DNA of 36,730 nucleotides from JAIBJN01 sp963748205 (GTDB lineage: Bacteria; Actinomycetota; Thermoleophilia; Gaiellales; Gaiellaceae). A model generated the notes under the pieces. The model was not told where the DNA came from. It did no database searches and saw only the letters and a list, made by a program, of their open reading frames with translations. A program made the position numbers and the translations under genes. The DNA is taken from contig CAVVIB010000001.1 in NCBI GenBank assembly GCA_963748205.1, positions 1 to 36,730 of the forward strand, read 5' to 3'. This document shows positions 25,574-34,220 of the stretch, one piece after another. Each line of letters begins with the position of its first letter. The stretch's first letter is position 1.

Positions 25574-27391
25574 CTAGGAGAGCAAGAGCTCAAGGGCCGC
25601 GTCGGGCTCCTTGAAGGGCGGGATGACGTAGATCCCGGCCGCGCGCGAGCGCGACCCCTCGACGAGCTCGCGCGCCAGCTCGAACCCGACCGCCCGCGCG
25701 CCGGCGCCCGCGTCGGCGAGCCGCTTCTGGATCGGCTCGGGGATGATGATCCCCGGCACCTCGTTGTGGATCCGGAACGCGAGCTGATAGCTCGTCAGCG
25801 GCCAGATCCCGACGAGCAGCGGGATCGGAGGGTCGCCGATCCGGTCGAGGAAGCGGTCGAGGAACGTGAGGTCGAAGAGGGCCTGCGTCATCGCGAAGCG
25901 CGCGCCGGCGTCGACCTTCTGGCGGAACCGGTCGATCTCGACCTCGAGGTCGTCCGCGGACGGGTTCACCGCGACGCCGACGTAGAAGGACGTCGGGGCG
26001 TCGATCGCCTTCCCCGTGAAGTCCTCGCCGCGGTTCAGGTGGGAGACCAGGTTCGTGAGGCCGATCGCGTCCACGTCGTAGACGCCGCTCGAGCCCGGGT
26101 AGTCGCCGACGTGCGGCGGGTCGCCGGTGACCGCGAGGATGTTGCGGATGCCCTCGGCGTGCGCGCCGAGGAGCTGCGACTGGAGGCCCATGACGGACGA
26201 GTCGCGCGGCGTCACGTGCGGGATCGTCTCCAGCCCGACCGTTCGCTCGATCGCGACCGCGGCCATCAGCGCCGAGAGGCGCGCCCGCGCCATCGGGTTG
26301 TCGTTCAGGTCGACGACGTGCACCGCGCCCGAGGCCTGAAGGCGCGCGGAGACGCCGAGCATCGACTCCATGTTCGTCCCCTTCGGCGGGTCGAGCTCCA
26401 CCGAGACCACCCACTCGCCGGCCTCGAGCCGAGTCTGGAGCAGCGTCTCGGTGGCCGCCGGCACCGCGGCCGAGACGACGTCGCGCTCGATGACGTGCAA
26501 AGCCACGCGCGGCTCCCGCCCCTCCTCGAGAGCGGTGCGGATCGCGCTGATCTGCGCGGGCGAGGTGCCGCAGCAGCCGCCGATGATCCCTGCGCCGAGG
26601 CTCCGGGCCTGGGCGGCGAACTCGGCGAAGTAGTCCGGCGTCGCATTCGGGTAGACGAGCCGGCCGCCGGAGCGGGCGGGCAACCCGACGTTCGGCTGGG
26701 CCGTGAGCGGGACGCCGTTCGCCTTCTCGCTCATCTCCGCCAGCGCGGCGAGTGCCGCCTGCGGGCCGAGCCCGCAGTTCGCGCCGATCGCCGCCACGCC
26801 GAGCGTCGTCAACCGGGCGACGGCGTCCTGGGCGTGCACGCCGGCCAGCGTCTGGGCGTCCTCGTCGAACGTGAGCTGCGCGACGATCGGAAGCGACGAG
26901 ACGTCCTGCACTGCATGGATCGCGGTCTCGAGCTCGTCGAGCTCGTAGAACGTCTCCACGAGAAAGAGGTCCACCCCGCGCCCTTCGAGGAGCCTCGCCT
27001 GCTCGTGGAACACGGCGTACGCGTCCTCCGCGCCCGTCGAGTGCTCCAGGTCGCCGAGCGGCCCGATCGAGCCGCCGATCAGCACCGGAGCGCCGGAGAC
27101 CTCTCGCGCCTCGCGCGCGAGCTTGACGCCTCGCTCGACCATGTCCTCGAGCTGGTCGTCCAGGAATTGCGCCGAGAGCTTGCGGCGGTTGGCGCCGAAG
27201 GTGTTCGTCTCGATCAGCTCCGCGCCCGCGCGAATGAAGCCCGTGTGAACGGCGATGACCGACTCGGGCGACTTGAGGTTCGCCTCCTCGGGGCAGCGCA
27301 ACCGCGGGACGAGCGTCGTCAGGAGCGCGCCGGTGCCGCCGTCAGCGACGACGACGCGGCCGTCGCCGAGACGTTCGAGAAACCTGCTCAT
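25574..27391 (-). CDS. Bifunctional homocysteine S-methyltransferase/methylenetetrahydrofolate reductase
   Basis: 605 aa fusion of the YitJ type. The N-terminal homocysteine-binding barrel (about 1-290) has zinc cysteines C206 (GANCGLGP), C273 and C274 (GGCCGTSP). The C-terminal part (about 310-600) is an FAD-dependent 5,10-methylene-THF reductase barrel (SVELDPPKG, ILAVTGDPP, DAGARFAMTQALFD). Together they would reduce the folate and use the methyl group to make methionine. The B12-binding modules of MetH are absent. It is directly upstream of pdxS. Confidence 0.92.
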   Translation of the reverse strand: MSRFLERLGDGRVVVADGGTGALLTTLVPRLRCPEEANLKSPESVIAVHTGFIRAGAELIETNTFGANRRKLSAQFLDDQLEDMVERGVKLAREAREVSGAPVLIGGSIGPLGDLEHSTGAEDAYAVFHEQARLLEGRGVDLFLVETFYELDELETAIHAVQDVSSLPIVAQLTFDEDAQTLAGVHAQDAVARLTTLGVAAIGANCGLGPQAALAALAEMSEKANGVPLTAQPNVGLPARSGGRLVYPNATPDYFAEFAAQARSLGAGIIGGCCGTSPAQISAIRTALEEGREPRVALHVIERDVVSAAVPAATETLLQTRLEAGEWVVSVELDPPKGTNMESMLGVSARLQASGAVHVVDLNDNPMARARLSALMAAVAIERTVGLETIPHVTPRDSSVMGLQSQLLGAHAEGIRNILAVTGDPPHVGDYPGSSGVYDVDAIGLTNLVSHLNRGEDFTGKAIDAPTSFYVGVAVNPSADDLEVEIDRFRQKVDAGARFAMTQALFDLTFLDRFLDRIGDPPIPLLVGIWPLTSYQLAFRIHNEVPGIIIPEPIQKRLADAGAGARAVGFELARELVEGSRSRAAGIYVIPPFKEPDAALELLLS

Positions 27392-27399
27392 CTCCGCTG

Positions 27400-27405
27400 A
27401 GAGTA
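27400..27405 (-). promoter_or_regulatory. -10 box (TACTCT), leaderless promoter
   Basis: TACTCT ends 8 bases before ATG 27391. A 7-bp hairpin (CGCCCGG/CCGGGCG) between it and the tRNA could terminate the tRNA transcript. Confidence 0.4.
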
Positions 27406-27464
27406 CCGGCGTCGGTGCGCGGAACGGGTGCGGCTCGCCCGGCGCAGCAGCACCGGGCGCAAGG

Positions 27465-27538
<74 letters not shown>

Positions 27539-27593
27539 GCGGCCCCGAGCTTAGCTCCGCACGGTGGGGCGCGGATGGTAAGAATAAGCCCGC

Positions 27594-27650
27594 ATGTCCC
27601 CGTCGAACGAGCCGTCTGCGGGCCATACGCGAGCGAGGGCCGGCGCATGA
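27594..27650 (+). other. Possible 18-codon leader peptide of yjbQ
   Basis: ATG 27594 follows the AT-rich block TAAGAAT at 27579 and opens an 18-codon frame whose TGA overlaps the ATG at 27647 (ATGA). It could couple translation or be chance; the peptide has no recognisable attenuator codons. Confidence 0.25.
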
Positions 27651-28099
27651 AGGTCTTCCAGGCCGAGCGGAGCCTGCGCACGAGCGGCGGCCTCGAGATT
27701 CGCGACATCACGGAGGACGTCCGCGCTGCCGTGCTCGAGAGCGGCGTCACCGATGGGATCGCGTGCGTGTACTCGCCGCACACGACCTGCATGGTGCGCG
27801 TGAACGAGTTCGAGACGGGCTTTCTGGAGGATTTCATCCGCATGCTGCGCCGCCTCGTCCCGAGCGAGAAGTACTACGCCCACGACGACTGGGACCGGCG
27901 CACCGAGAACATCTGCCCCGAGGACATGGAGTTCGGGAACGGCCACTCGCACTGCATGGCCATGCTGCTCGGCCCCGCCGGCGAGTCGATCCCCGTCCGC
28001 GACGGCGAGCTCTGCCTCGGCACCTGGCAGCGCGTCCTCTTCCTGGAGCTCGACCGTTCCCGAGACCGCCGCTGGCTCGTCCAGGTCGTCGGGGAGTAG
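27647..28099 (+). CDS. YjbQ/UPF0047-family protein
   Basis: 150 aa trimer-forming family, annotated as secondary thiamine-phosphate synthase because some members show weak activity; the true role is unclear. Conserved features: YSPHTTC near 45, HDDW, ENICPEDMEFGNGHSHCMAM and GTWQRVLFLELD. Histidines of SPHTT and GHSH form the probable metal/phosphate site. ATG 27647 was chosen because homology starts with MKVFQAE; an in-frame ATG at 27575 would add 24 atypical residues. Confidence 0.88.
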   Translation: MKVFQAERSLRTSGGLEIRDITEDVRAAVLESGVTDGIACVYSPHTTCMVRVNEFETGFLEDFIRMLRRLVPSEKYYAHDDWDRRTENICPEDMEFGNGHSHCMAMLLGPAGESIPVRDGELCLGTWQRVLFLELDRSRDRRWLVQVVGE

Positions 28100-28118
28100 A
28101 GAGAACCTCCCTGGAAAC

Positions 28119-28152
28119 GGAAAACGGGGCCGCCGCAGACCCCGTTTCCTTG
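28119..28152 (+). terminator. Hairpin terminator after yjbQ
   Basis: AAACGGGG (28122-28129) pairs with CCCCGTTT (28140-28147), extendable by GG/CC past a bulged A. It is followed by CCTTGTGTGG. Confidence 0.6.
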
Positions 28153-28312
28153 TGTGGAAATCTCTTCCCGGATTGCCCCCGCCGCATCGGGGCCCCAGGT
28201 GATTTCCGCTATGCCAAGAGTTTCGGCCATGCGACGGCAACCGGCCCCCCTCTGAGGGAGTTGACTGCCTCACCCTTCCGGGGTTGACCGCCACGCTTCA
28301 CTCACCTCTCTA
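28153..28312 (+). promoter_or_regulatory. EamA upstream region with TTGAC direct repeats
   Basis: TTGACTGCC at 28261 and TTGACCGCC at 28284 are near-identical and 23 bases apart. Further upstream GGAAATC (about 28157) and GATTTCC (about 28201) form an inverted repeat. The repeats could be -35 elements or a regulator site; no clear -10 box follows. Confidence 0.3.
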
Positions 28313-29188
28313 GTGGACGCGATCCTTCTCGCCCTGGCGTCGGCGGTGTCGTTCGGCGCGATGACCGTCTCGCTGCGGGCAGCGCTGAAGCGGCATCCAG
28401 AGCCGGATGTGGGCGCAGTGGCCAGCACGGTCGTCGCCGCGCTCGTGGCGGTTGTCGCAATTGCGTTCGAGCCTGGCGGCGGTGGGCCGGTGAGCTCGAA
28501 GGAACTGGCCGTCTTCGCCCTCGCCGGGCTGCTCGCGCCCGGCGTCTCGCAGATCTTCTTCACCCTGGCGGTCAACGAGGTCGGCGCCTCACGTACGTCG
28601 GTGATCGCCGGCAGCGCTCCCCTCTTCGCGGCGACGCTCGCCATCCTGCTCCTGGACGAGCCGCTCCAGTGGGCGCTCGTCGTCGGAGCGGTGCTCATCG
28701 TCGGCGCCGGGGCACTGCTGGTCGGGGACACGAAGCGGGCGCTCGACTTCCGCCTGATCGGGATCGGGTACGCGCTTCTGGCAACCTCCCTCTTCACGTC
28801 ACGGGACGTCGTCGTGCGCTGGTACTCGGACGATGCGGCCCTGGGCTCGGTCGAGGCGGCGGCCGCCGCACTCGGGGCCGGCGCCCTCGTCATGCTCGCC
28901 TGGGCGGCGTTCGAGCGCCGCGGTGCCCTCGTGACGGCCTTCGCCAGCCCCGCGCTCCTTCGCTTCGCGGTCCCGGGGTTCTTCTTCGGGCTCTCCTACG
29001 TGCTCCTCTTCGCGGCCGTCTACCGAGGGAAGCTCACGGTCGTGTCGCCGCTCGTGGCGACGGAATCGCTCTGGGGCGTCCTGCTCGCGGCGATCTTCCT
29101 GCGCCGCAGCGAGCTCGTCGGCCTGCGACTCGTGCTCGGGGCCGTGCTGGTGGTGGCCGGCGGGGTGCTCATCGGCGTCTACCGATGA
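28313..29188 (+). CDS. EamA-family (DMT superfamily) transporter
   Basis: 291 aa inner-membrane protein with about ten hydrophobic helices in two EamA repeats (first from ILLALASAVSFGAMTVSL, second from GIGYALLATSLF). Such carriers export or exchange amino acids, nucleotides or other metabolites. The substrate is unknown. The start is GTG 28313 by fit to the first helix. The gene ends 16 bases from the convergent rpmE stop with no hairpin between. Confidence 0.88.
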   Translation: MDAILLALASAVSFGAMTVSLRAALKRHPEPDVGAVASTVVAALVAVVAIAFEPGGGGPVSSKELAVFALAGLLAPGVSQIFFTLAVNEVGASRTSVIAGSAPLFAATLAILLLDEPLQWALVVGAVLIVGAGALLVGDTKRALDFRLIGIGYALLATSLFTSRDVVVRWYSDDAALGSVEAAAAALGAGALVMLAWAAFERRGALVTAFASPALLRFAVPGFFFGLSYVLLFAAVYRGKLTVVSPLVATESLWGVLLAAIFLRRSELVGLRLVLGAVLVVAGGVLIGVYR

Positions 29189-29204
29189 GCACCCCTACGA
29201 CGCA

Positions 29205-29417
29205 CTACCTGCGCGTAGCGGCTGCCCGGCGGCGCTCGAAGCGCTCGATCCGGCCGCCGCGCGGCGCGGCCCGCTCCACCCCGGTGTAGGCGGGATGGCA
29301 GGCCGAGCAGGCCTCGACCTGGATCGAGGCCTGCGTCGTCCGGGTCTCGAAGGTCGTGCCGCACGTGGTGCATGTGACGGTCGCGACCACGGTCTCCGGA
29401 TGGATTCCGGTCTTCAC
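29205..29417 (-). CDS. rpmE: 50S ribosomal protein L31 (zinc-binding form)
   Basis: 70 aa from GTG 29417. MKTGIHPETV start and four zinc cysteines C16, C19 (CTTC), C37 and C40 (CSACHPAYTG) identify the Cys-containing L31. The C-terminus is slightly unusual, with an Ala/Arg-rich tail. AGGAAAGGA is well placed upstream. It begins 22 bases after the sigma factor stop and is probably co-transcribed with it. Confidence 0.93.
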   Translation of the reverse strand: MKTGIHPETVVATVTCTTCGTTFETRTTQASIQVEACSACHPAYTGVERAAPRGGRIERFERRRAAATRR

Positions 29418-29439
29418 GTTGCGTCCTTTCCTGGCGTTC

Positions 29440-30363
29440 CTAGGCGGACAGGGCGAGGTCTCCCTCACCCAGTACCCGCTCGAGCTTGGCGAGCCCGGCG
29501 CTCTCGAGCTGCCGGATCCGCTCGCGCGAGACGTGCATGACGGCGCCGATCGCCTCCAGCGAGTGCGGCTCGCCGTCGAGGCCGTAGCGCAGCTCCAGCA
29601 CGCGGCGCTCCCGCTCGGGCAGCTCGGCCAGCGCCTCGCGCAGCTCACGCCGCTGCATCGCGGCACCGGCAGCCTCGCTCGGGTCGTCGGCGCCGTCGTC
29701 GGCGAACAGCTCACCCAGCTCCGCATTGTCGTCGCCCCCGATCCGCTGGTTCAGCGAGACGCGGGCCTCGACGATTGCGAGGGCCTCCTCGACGTGCTTC
29801 AGCTCGATGCCGCTGACCTCAGCCAGCTCCTCCGGCGTCGGCTCGCGGCCGAGCTCGACCTCGAGGCGCCGCGAGTGGCGCCTGAGGGTGTTCCGGCGCT
29901 CGTGCACGTGCGTCGGGACGCGGATCGTGCGCGCCTGACCGGAGATCGACCGCTGGACGGCCTGGCGAATCCACCAGGTCGCGTACGTCGAGAACTTGAA
30001 GCCCTTGCGGTAGTCGAACTTCTCCACCGCGCGGGTGAGCCCGAAGACGCCGTCCTGGATCAGGTCCATGAACGGCACGCCGTTTCCGCGGTAGCGCTTG
30101 GCGATCGATACGACGAGACGGAGGTTCGCGTTGACCATCCGCTCCTTTGCCTCGAGATCGCCGCGCTCGACGCGCTTCGCCAGCGCGACCTCCTCCGGGG
30201 CGGTGAGCAGGCGGTGCCGGCCCACCTCGGTGAGGAAGAGCTGCAGCGAGTCAACGCCGGGCGCGTTGGCAGGCTCGAGGAGCGCCTCGTCGAGCTCGAA
30301 CGGCTCGTCGGTCTGCTCCTCGAGGTCGTCCTCGAGCAGCAGGTCAAGGTCATGGTGCTCCAT
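29440..30363 (-). CDS. RNA polymerase sigma-70 factor, group 2 (RpoD/HrdD-like)
   Basis: 307 aa, with no region 1.1. Region 1.2 (SLQLFLTEVGRHRLLTAPEE), region 2 (NLRLVVSIAKRYRGNG, FMDLIQDGVFGL, GFKFSTYATWWIRQAVQRSI), region 3 (TPEELAEVSGI) and region 4 (LPERERRVLELRYGL, HVSRERIRQLE) are complete. It should recognise promoters close to the primary consensus. Lack of region 1.1 and the variant 2.4/3 residues argue for group 2 rather than the essential factor, though this is not certain. A long leader separates ATG 30363 from AGGAAAGG about 20 bases upstream. Confidence 0.9.
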   Translation of the reverse strand: MEHHDLDLLLEDDLEEQTDEPFELDEALLEPANAPGVDSLQLFLTEVGRHRLLTAPEEVALAKRVERGDLEAKERMVNANLRLVVSIAKRYRGNGVPFMDLIQDGVFGLTRAVEKFDYRKGFKFSTYATWWIRQAVQRSISGQARTIRVPTHVHERRNTLRRHSRRLEVELGREPTPEELAEVSGIELKHVEEALAIVEARVSLNQRIGGDDNAELGELFADDGADDPSEAAGAAMQRRELREALAELPERERRVLELRYGLDGEPHSLEAIGAVMHVSRERIRQLESAGLAKLERVLGEGDLALSA

Positions 30364-30462
30364 AAGAGTGGTGATGGGACGTTCCTTTCCTTCGTGTGTT
30401 GGCTCGGAGCGAGCAGCCGTTTCCTCGGCGGCGCGGCTCTAGAGGCCGCTCGGCTCCACCCT

Positions 30463-30639
30463 CTATAACGCTCGCCGCGGCCGTGGGATTCCCGCCTCGG
30501 GGAATCTCAACCGGACGTCTCGGAGCTCACTGTCGCCGGCGACCGCGAGCCCGGCGGCAAGGCGGCCTTCCTGCTCGGTGCGGAAGACCCTGACACGGTA
30601 CACGAGGCCGTCGCGAACCGTGATAACAGCCTGGAACCA
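30463..30639 (-). pseudogene. C-terminal remnant of a SnoaL-like gene
   Basis: 58 codons without a start, bounded upstream by TGA: WFQAVITVRDGLVYRVRVF and RTEQEGRLAAGL resemble the last strand and helix of SnoaL/NTF2-like proteins. It begins 16 bases after the 3' end of tRNA-Asn. Only the C-terminal part exists. The rest of 30364-30655 holds the sigma-factor leader and nothing else that I recognise. Confidence 0.4.
30467..30492 (-). promoter_or_regulatory. SigR/SigH-like ECF promoter candidate (GGAAT-N18-GTT)
   Basis: Minus strand GGAAT (30492-30488), exactly 18 bases, then GTT (30469-30467), about 100 bases upstream of the sigma factor ATG. This matches the Streptomyces SigR consensus. A TATAGA also overlaps the 3' side. 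Confidence 0.35.
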
Positions 30640-30655
30640 TCAGGGTTTCCGCTTA

Positions 30656-30728
30656 CTCCCCGGGTTGGACTCGAACCAACAACCCTCCGGTTAACAGCCG
30701 GATGCTCTGCCAATTGAGCTACCGGGGA
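30656..30728 (-). tRNA. tRNA-Asn (GTT)
   Basis: Complete 73-base cloverleaf on the minus strand: acceptor TCCCCGG/CCGGGGA with G73, D-arm GCTC/GAGC, anticodon GTT in CTGTTAA, T-arm GGTTCGAGTCC. CCA is not encoded. It lies 18 bases after dnaG. Confidence 0.95.
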
Positions 30729-30746
30729 TCGCTCGGCCGGAAAAGT

Positions 30747-32418
30747 CTAGCGAAGCTCGGTCTCTACCTTGCCGAGCGCGTCGTGGATCTTGGCGAGCAC
30801 GCCCTGGAGCTCGACCGTGCGGGCGAGGTCGTCGCCGGAGAGGTCCGCCAGCTCGCGCCGGACGAGGCGCTCTTCGAGCCGGAGAAAGAGCTCGCGCGCG
30901 ACGTCGCCGTCGAGGTGCTCCTCCTCGGCGAGCGCACCCAGCTCCGCGCGCGCGAGGACGAGGTCAGCCTCGTCCATCGGCGCGGCCCCGACAAGGTGCG
31001 CGCGCACGCGCCGGTGCTCGGGATTGTCGAAGTGGCGGTCGTCCAGGGGCCGCAGGTAGCGCTCGACCAGGTCCGGCGACGTCGAGCACGCCGCGAGGAG
31101 CCTGCGCTCGAGCCGGTCGCCGGCGTCGAGCAGCTTCGGCGAGACCGAGCCCGTCCGCGCCATGGTGCGCGGCGCGAGCCCGGCGGCGGTGTCGGGCGGT
31201 AGGTCGAGGCGGTCGGCCGCGTAGCGCACGGCATCCGAGCGCTCGGGCGAGTCCTCGACGGCGCCGATCACGTCGCGGACCTTGCGCGAACGCGTCCTGC
31301 TTGGACGGCGCCCGCTCGATCTCGAGCGCAACGCGGTGCTTCAGGTACCCCACGGAGGCGGCCATGCGGTCCTCGAATCCCTCGGTGGCGTCGGCGGGGT
31401 CGAGCCCCGCGGGCAGCGGGACGACGCGCACGTCGAAGCCGGCGCGCACAGCGAGCTCCATGCCGCGCAGCGTCGCGGAGTCGCCGGCCGCGTCGGCGTC
31501 GAAGCAGAGGTAGAGGTGGCGCGTCAACCGCCGTAGCTCCTTCAGCTGGGGCTCGGTGAGGGCCGTGCCCATGGACGCCACGACCGGCTTCAGGCCCGCC
31601 TGGTGGAGCGCGAGCACGTCCGTGTAGCCCTCGACCACGACCGCACGGTCCTCCTTTGCAATCGTCGCGCGCGCGAGGTGGAGGCCGTAGACGAGCGAGC
31701 TCTTGCGGAAGAGCTCGCTCTCGGGCGAGTTCACGTACTTCGCGGGGATCGGGTCGTCGTCGCGCAAGCGGCGGGCGCCGAAGCCGAGCACCCGTCCGCG
31801 ACCGTCGGCCAGCGGGAACACGAGCCGACCGGCGTAGTAGTCGTTGCCGCGCCTGTTCACGAGCCCCGAAGCGACAAGCTCCTCCTGCGCGTAGCCCTTT
31901 GCGCGCGCCTTCTGGGCGAGCACGACGCCGCCGGGCGAGAGGCCGAGCCTGAACTCCTTGCAGACCTCGTCCGCCAGGCCGCGCTCCGCGAGGTAGGCGC
32001 GCACCGGCTCGCCGGCCGGCGACTCCCACAGCGTGCGCCCGTAATACGTGGCCGCCTGCTCGAGGAGCGCCAGCAGACGCTCCTTGCGCTTCCGCCCGGC
32101 CTCGACCTGGGGCGAGGTCTCCTCGTACTCGAGCGGGATGCGGTAGCGGTCGGCGAGCCACTCGATCGCTCCGACGAAGTCGAGCCCCTCGGTCTCGCGG
32201 ACGAACGAGATCAGGTCGCCGCCCTTGCCACAGCCGTGGCAGTAGAAGAGCTTGTCGGCCGGGTCGACCGAGAAGCTCGGCGTTCGGTCCTCGTGGAACG
32301 GGCACTTGCCCATCCAGCGCGCGCCGCTCTTCCGCAGCTGCGTGCGGGTGCCGACGATCTCGACCATGTCGGCGACGGCCTTGACCTGCTCGATCGAGAC
32401 CTGGGCGATTACCGCCAT
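30747..32418 (-). CDS. dnaG: DNA primase DnaG (one frameshift)
   Basis: Makes RNA primers for replication. 556 aa after removing one extra base (1672 = 3n+1). The CHC2 zinc finger has C39, H42, C60 and C63. The TOPRIM core has VVVEGYTDVLALH and CFDADAAGDS. The C-terminal helicase-interacting part follows. The frame breaks near 31284 (GCG-c-AAG), about residue 378, after the catalytic core. Because dnaG is essential, a real null is unlikely. The ATG overlaps the dgt stop by 10 bases. Confidence 0.92.
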
Positions 32419-33405
32419 GCGAGGGCGAAGCGGTCGGTCATGCCGGCCACATAATCCGTCACCCGCTCCGGCACGTCACCCGGCCGGTCGGCCGGCAGGT
32501 CCTCGGGATGGTCGACGAGCCAGTCGAAGATGTGGCGCACGGTGCCGACCGCGAGCGTGCGCTGCTCCTGCGCCTCCGGCCCGAGGTAGACCCGCTCGAA
32601 CATGAAGGCGCGCAGATCGAGCATCGCGCGGCCGATCTCGTCGCTCTGCACGATGTCGTCCGCGTCGGCGGAGGACTCCACGATGTCGTGCACGAGCGTG
32701 TCGATCCGGCGCGAGCCGCGGTCGCCGAGCAGCGCGATCTCGTGCTGCGGCAGCTCGTCGGCCCTGAGCAGGCCGGCGCGCAGCGCGTCGTCGATGTCGT
32801 GGTTGATGTACGCGACGCGGTCGACCAGGCGCACGATCTTGCCCTCGAGCGTCGCCGGCTCGTTCAGGCCGGTGTGGTTGAGGATGCCGTCGCGCGTCTC
32901 GACGGTGAGGTTGAGCCCGCGCCCGTCGCGCTCGAGGAGCTCCACGACTCGGAGCGACTGCTCGTTGTGGCGGAAGCGGCGGCCGAAGCGCTCCGAGAGC
33001 ACGTCGTCGAGCGCCTCCTCGCCGGTGTGGCCGAAGGGCGCGTGGCCCGAGGTCGTGTCCGAGGGCGATCGCCTCGGTCAGATCCTCGTTCAGCCGCAGC
33101 GCGCGGGCGACCGACCGCGAGATCCCTGCGGTCTCGAGCGTGTGCGTGAGACGGGTGCGGTAATGGTCGCCCTTGGGGTCGATGAAGACCTGCGTCTTGT
33201 GCTTGAGGCGCCGGAAGGCCTTGCAGTGGCCGATGCGGTCGCGGTCGCGCTGGAAGGGCGTCCGCAGGCGGCACTCCTCCTCCTCGGCATGCGCCCGCCC
33301 GCGCGTCTCGTAGGAGCGCACGGCGCGCGGGGAGAGCCACATCTCCTCGTGCTCGCGGATCCGGGTCTCGAACCCGTCCGCCACTCGTCCGGCAAGGTCC
33401 GGCAC
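32409..33405 (-). CDS. dgt: dGTPase-like HD-domain triphosphohydrolase (one frameshift)
   Basis: Hydrolyses dNTP (usually dGTP) to deoxynucleoside and triphosphate. 331 aa after correction (997 = 3n+1). HD metal motifs: the FRRLKHKTQVF and RTRLTHTLE region, then GHDLGHAPFGHTGEEAL. The extra G falls inside this motif near 33046 (CTC-g-GGC). The downstream part (RHNEQSLRVVE, NHTGLNEPATLEGKIVRLVDRVAYINHDIDD in parts) is intact. GTG 33405 is 6 bases after TAGCGT. It is paired with dnaG. Confidence 0.9.
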
Positions 33406-33411
33406 GTTCCT

Positions 33412-33417
33412 ACGCTA
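33412..33417 (-). promoter_or_regulatory. -10 box (TAGCGT), leaderless dgt promoter
   Basis: TAGCGT ends 6 bases before GTG 33405 and overlaps the stop of the upstream SDR gene. Confidence 0.4.
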
Positions 33418-34200
33418 GATGATGATGGGGACAGTGCCGCCGTCCGCGCTCCAGGCGGCCCCCGTCACGTAGCTGGCGCGATCCGAGCACAGGAAGACGA
33501 TTACGGAGGCGATCTCCTCGGGGTCGGCCAGGCGGCCCAGCGGCCTCCCCTTCCCGACGCCCTCGAGCACCTCCTCGCGCGACTTCCCGGAGCGCGCCGC
33601 TCCCTGGTCGGCGAGCCCGCCTTCGGCCAGCCACGCAGGCGAGGCGGTCGGGCCGGGCGTGACCGCGTTGCAGAGGATGCCGTCGCCGGCGTAGACGTCG
33701 GCCACGAGCCGGGAGAGCGAGAGCACGGCGGCCTTGGTGACGCTGTAGTCCGGCATGCCGGTGGAAGGGCGTTTCCCGGCCGTCGAGCTCACGTTGACGA
33801 TTCGCCCCGCCCCGCGCTCACGCATGCCGGGGAGCACGGCGTTGATCGCGCGCACGTAGCTCATGACGTTCAGATCCCACATCCCCTGCCAGTCGGCGTC
33901 TGTGAGCTCGTCGAAGCTGCGTTGGTAGGCGATGCCCACGTTGTTCACGAGGCAGTCGACCGGGCCGACCTCGTTCGTGGCCGCCTCGACGAGCATCCGC
34001 GGGCCCTCCGGCGTTCCGAGGTCGACGGCTACGCCGAGCGCCGCCCCGACCTCGCCCGCGGCCTCGTCCACCCGGGCCTGGTCGCGCCCGCTGATGACGA
34101 CGCGGGCGCCCTCCTCCGCCAGAAGCCGCGCGGTCTCGCGGCCGATTCCGGCCGTCGAGCCCGTGACGATGCAGACGCGGTCTCTGAGGCCGAGTTCCAC
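33415..34200 (-). CDS. SDR-family NAD(P)-dependent oxidoreductase
   Basis: 261 aa classical short-chain dehydrogenase/reductase. Cofactor loop TGSTAGIG near 14-21, structural NNVG, catalytic Ser in VNVSSTAG and YSVTK (Tyr-x3-Lys). The conserved C-terminal GAAWSADGGTVP matches. Alcohol or ketoacyl substrate is unknown. GTG 34200 lies 20 bases from the divergent cupin start and 8 bases from a TATCGT box. Confidence 0.9.
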   Translation of the reverse strand: MELGLRDRVCIVTGSTAGIGRETARLLAEEGARVVISGRDQARVDEAAGEVGAALGVAVDLGTPEGPRMLVEAATNEVGPVDCLVNNVGIAYQRSFDELTDADWQGMWDLNVMSYVRAINAVLPGMRERGAGRIVNVSSTAGKRPSTGMPDYSVTKAAVLSLSRLVADVYAGDGILCNAVTPGPTASPAWLAEGGLADQGAARSGKSREEVLEGVGKGRPLGRLADPEEIASVIVFLCSDRASYVTGAAWSADGGTVPIII

Positions 34201-34207
34201 GGACGCC

Positions 34208-34214
34208 TACGATA
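34208..34214. promoter_or_regulatory. Overlapping divergent -10 boxes (TACGATA)
   Basis: On the plus strand TACGAT (34208-34213) ends 7 bases before ATG 34221. On the minus strand TATCGT (34214-34209) ends 8 bases before GTG 34200. One block can serve as the -10 element for both leaderless genes. Confidence 0.45.
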
Positions 34215-34220
34215 ACGAGC

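Noticed and set aside
25766..27400. 544-codon plus-strand open frame opposite the methyltransferase/reductase gene
   Set aside because: Same antisense-shadow pattern; the true gene has intact zinc and flavin motifs.
28153..28260. SAM-type riboswitch before the EamA gene (a GGCAACC-like string)
   Set aside because: Only a few bases match; the other conserved helices and the kink-turn of SAM-I are not present.
30507..30713. 68-codon minus frame across tRNA-Asn
   Set aside because: It reads through the tRNA itself (RVVGSSPTRG is the T-arm translated), a classic false gene.
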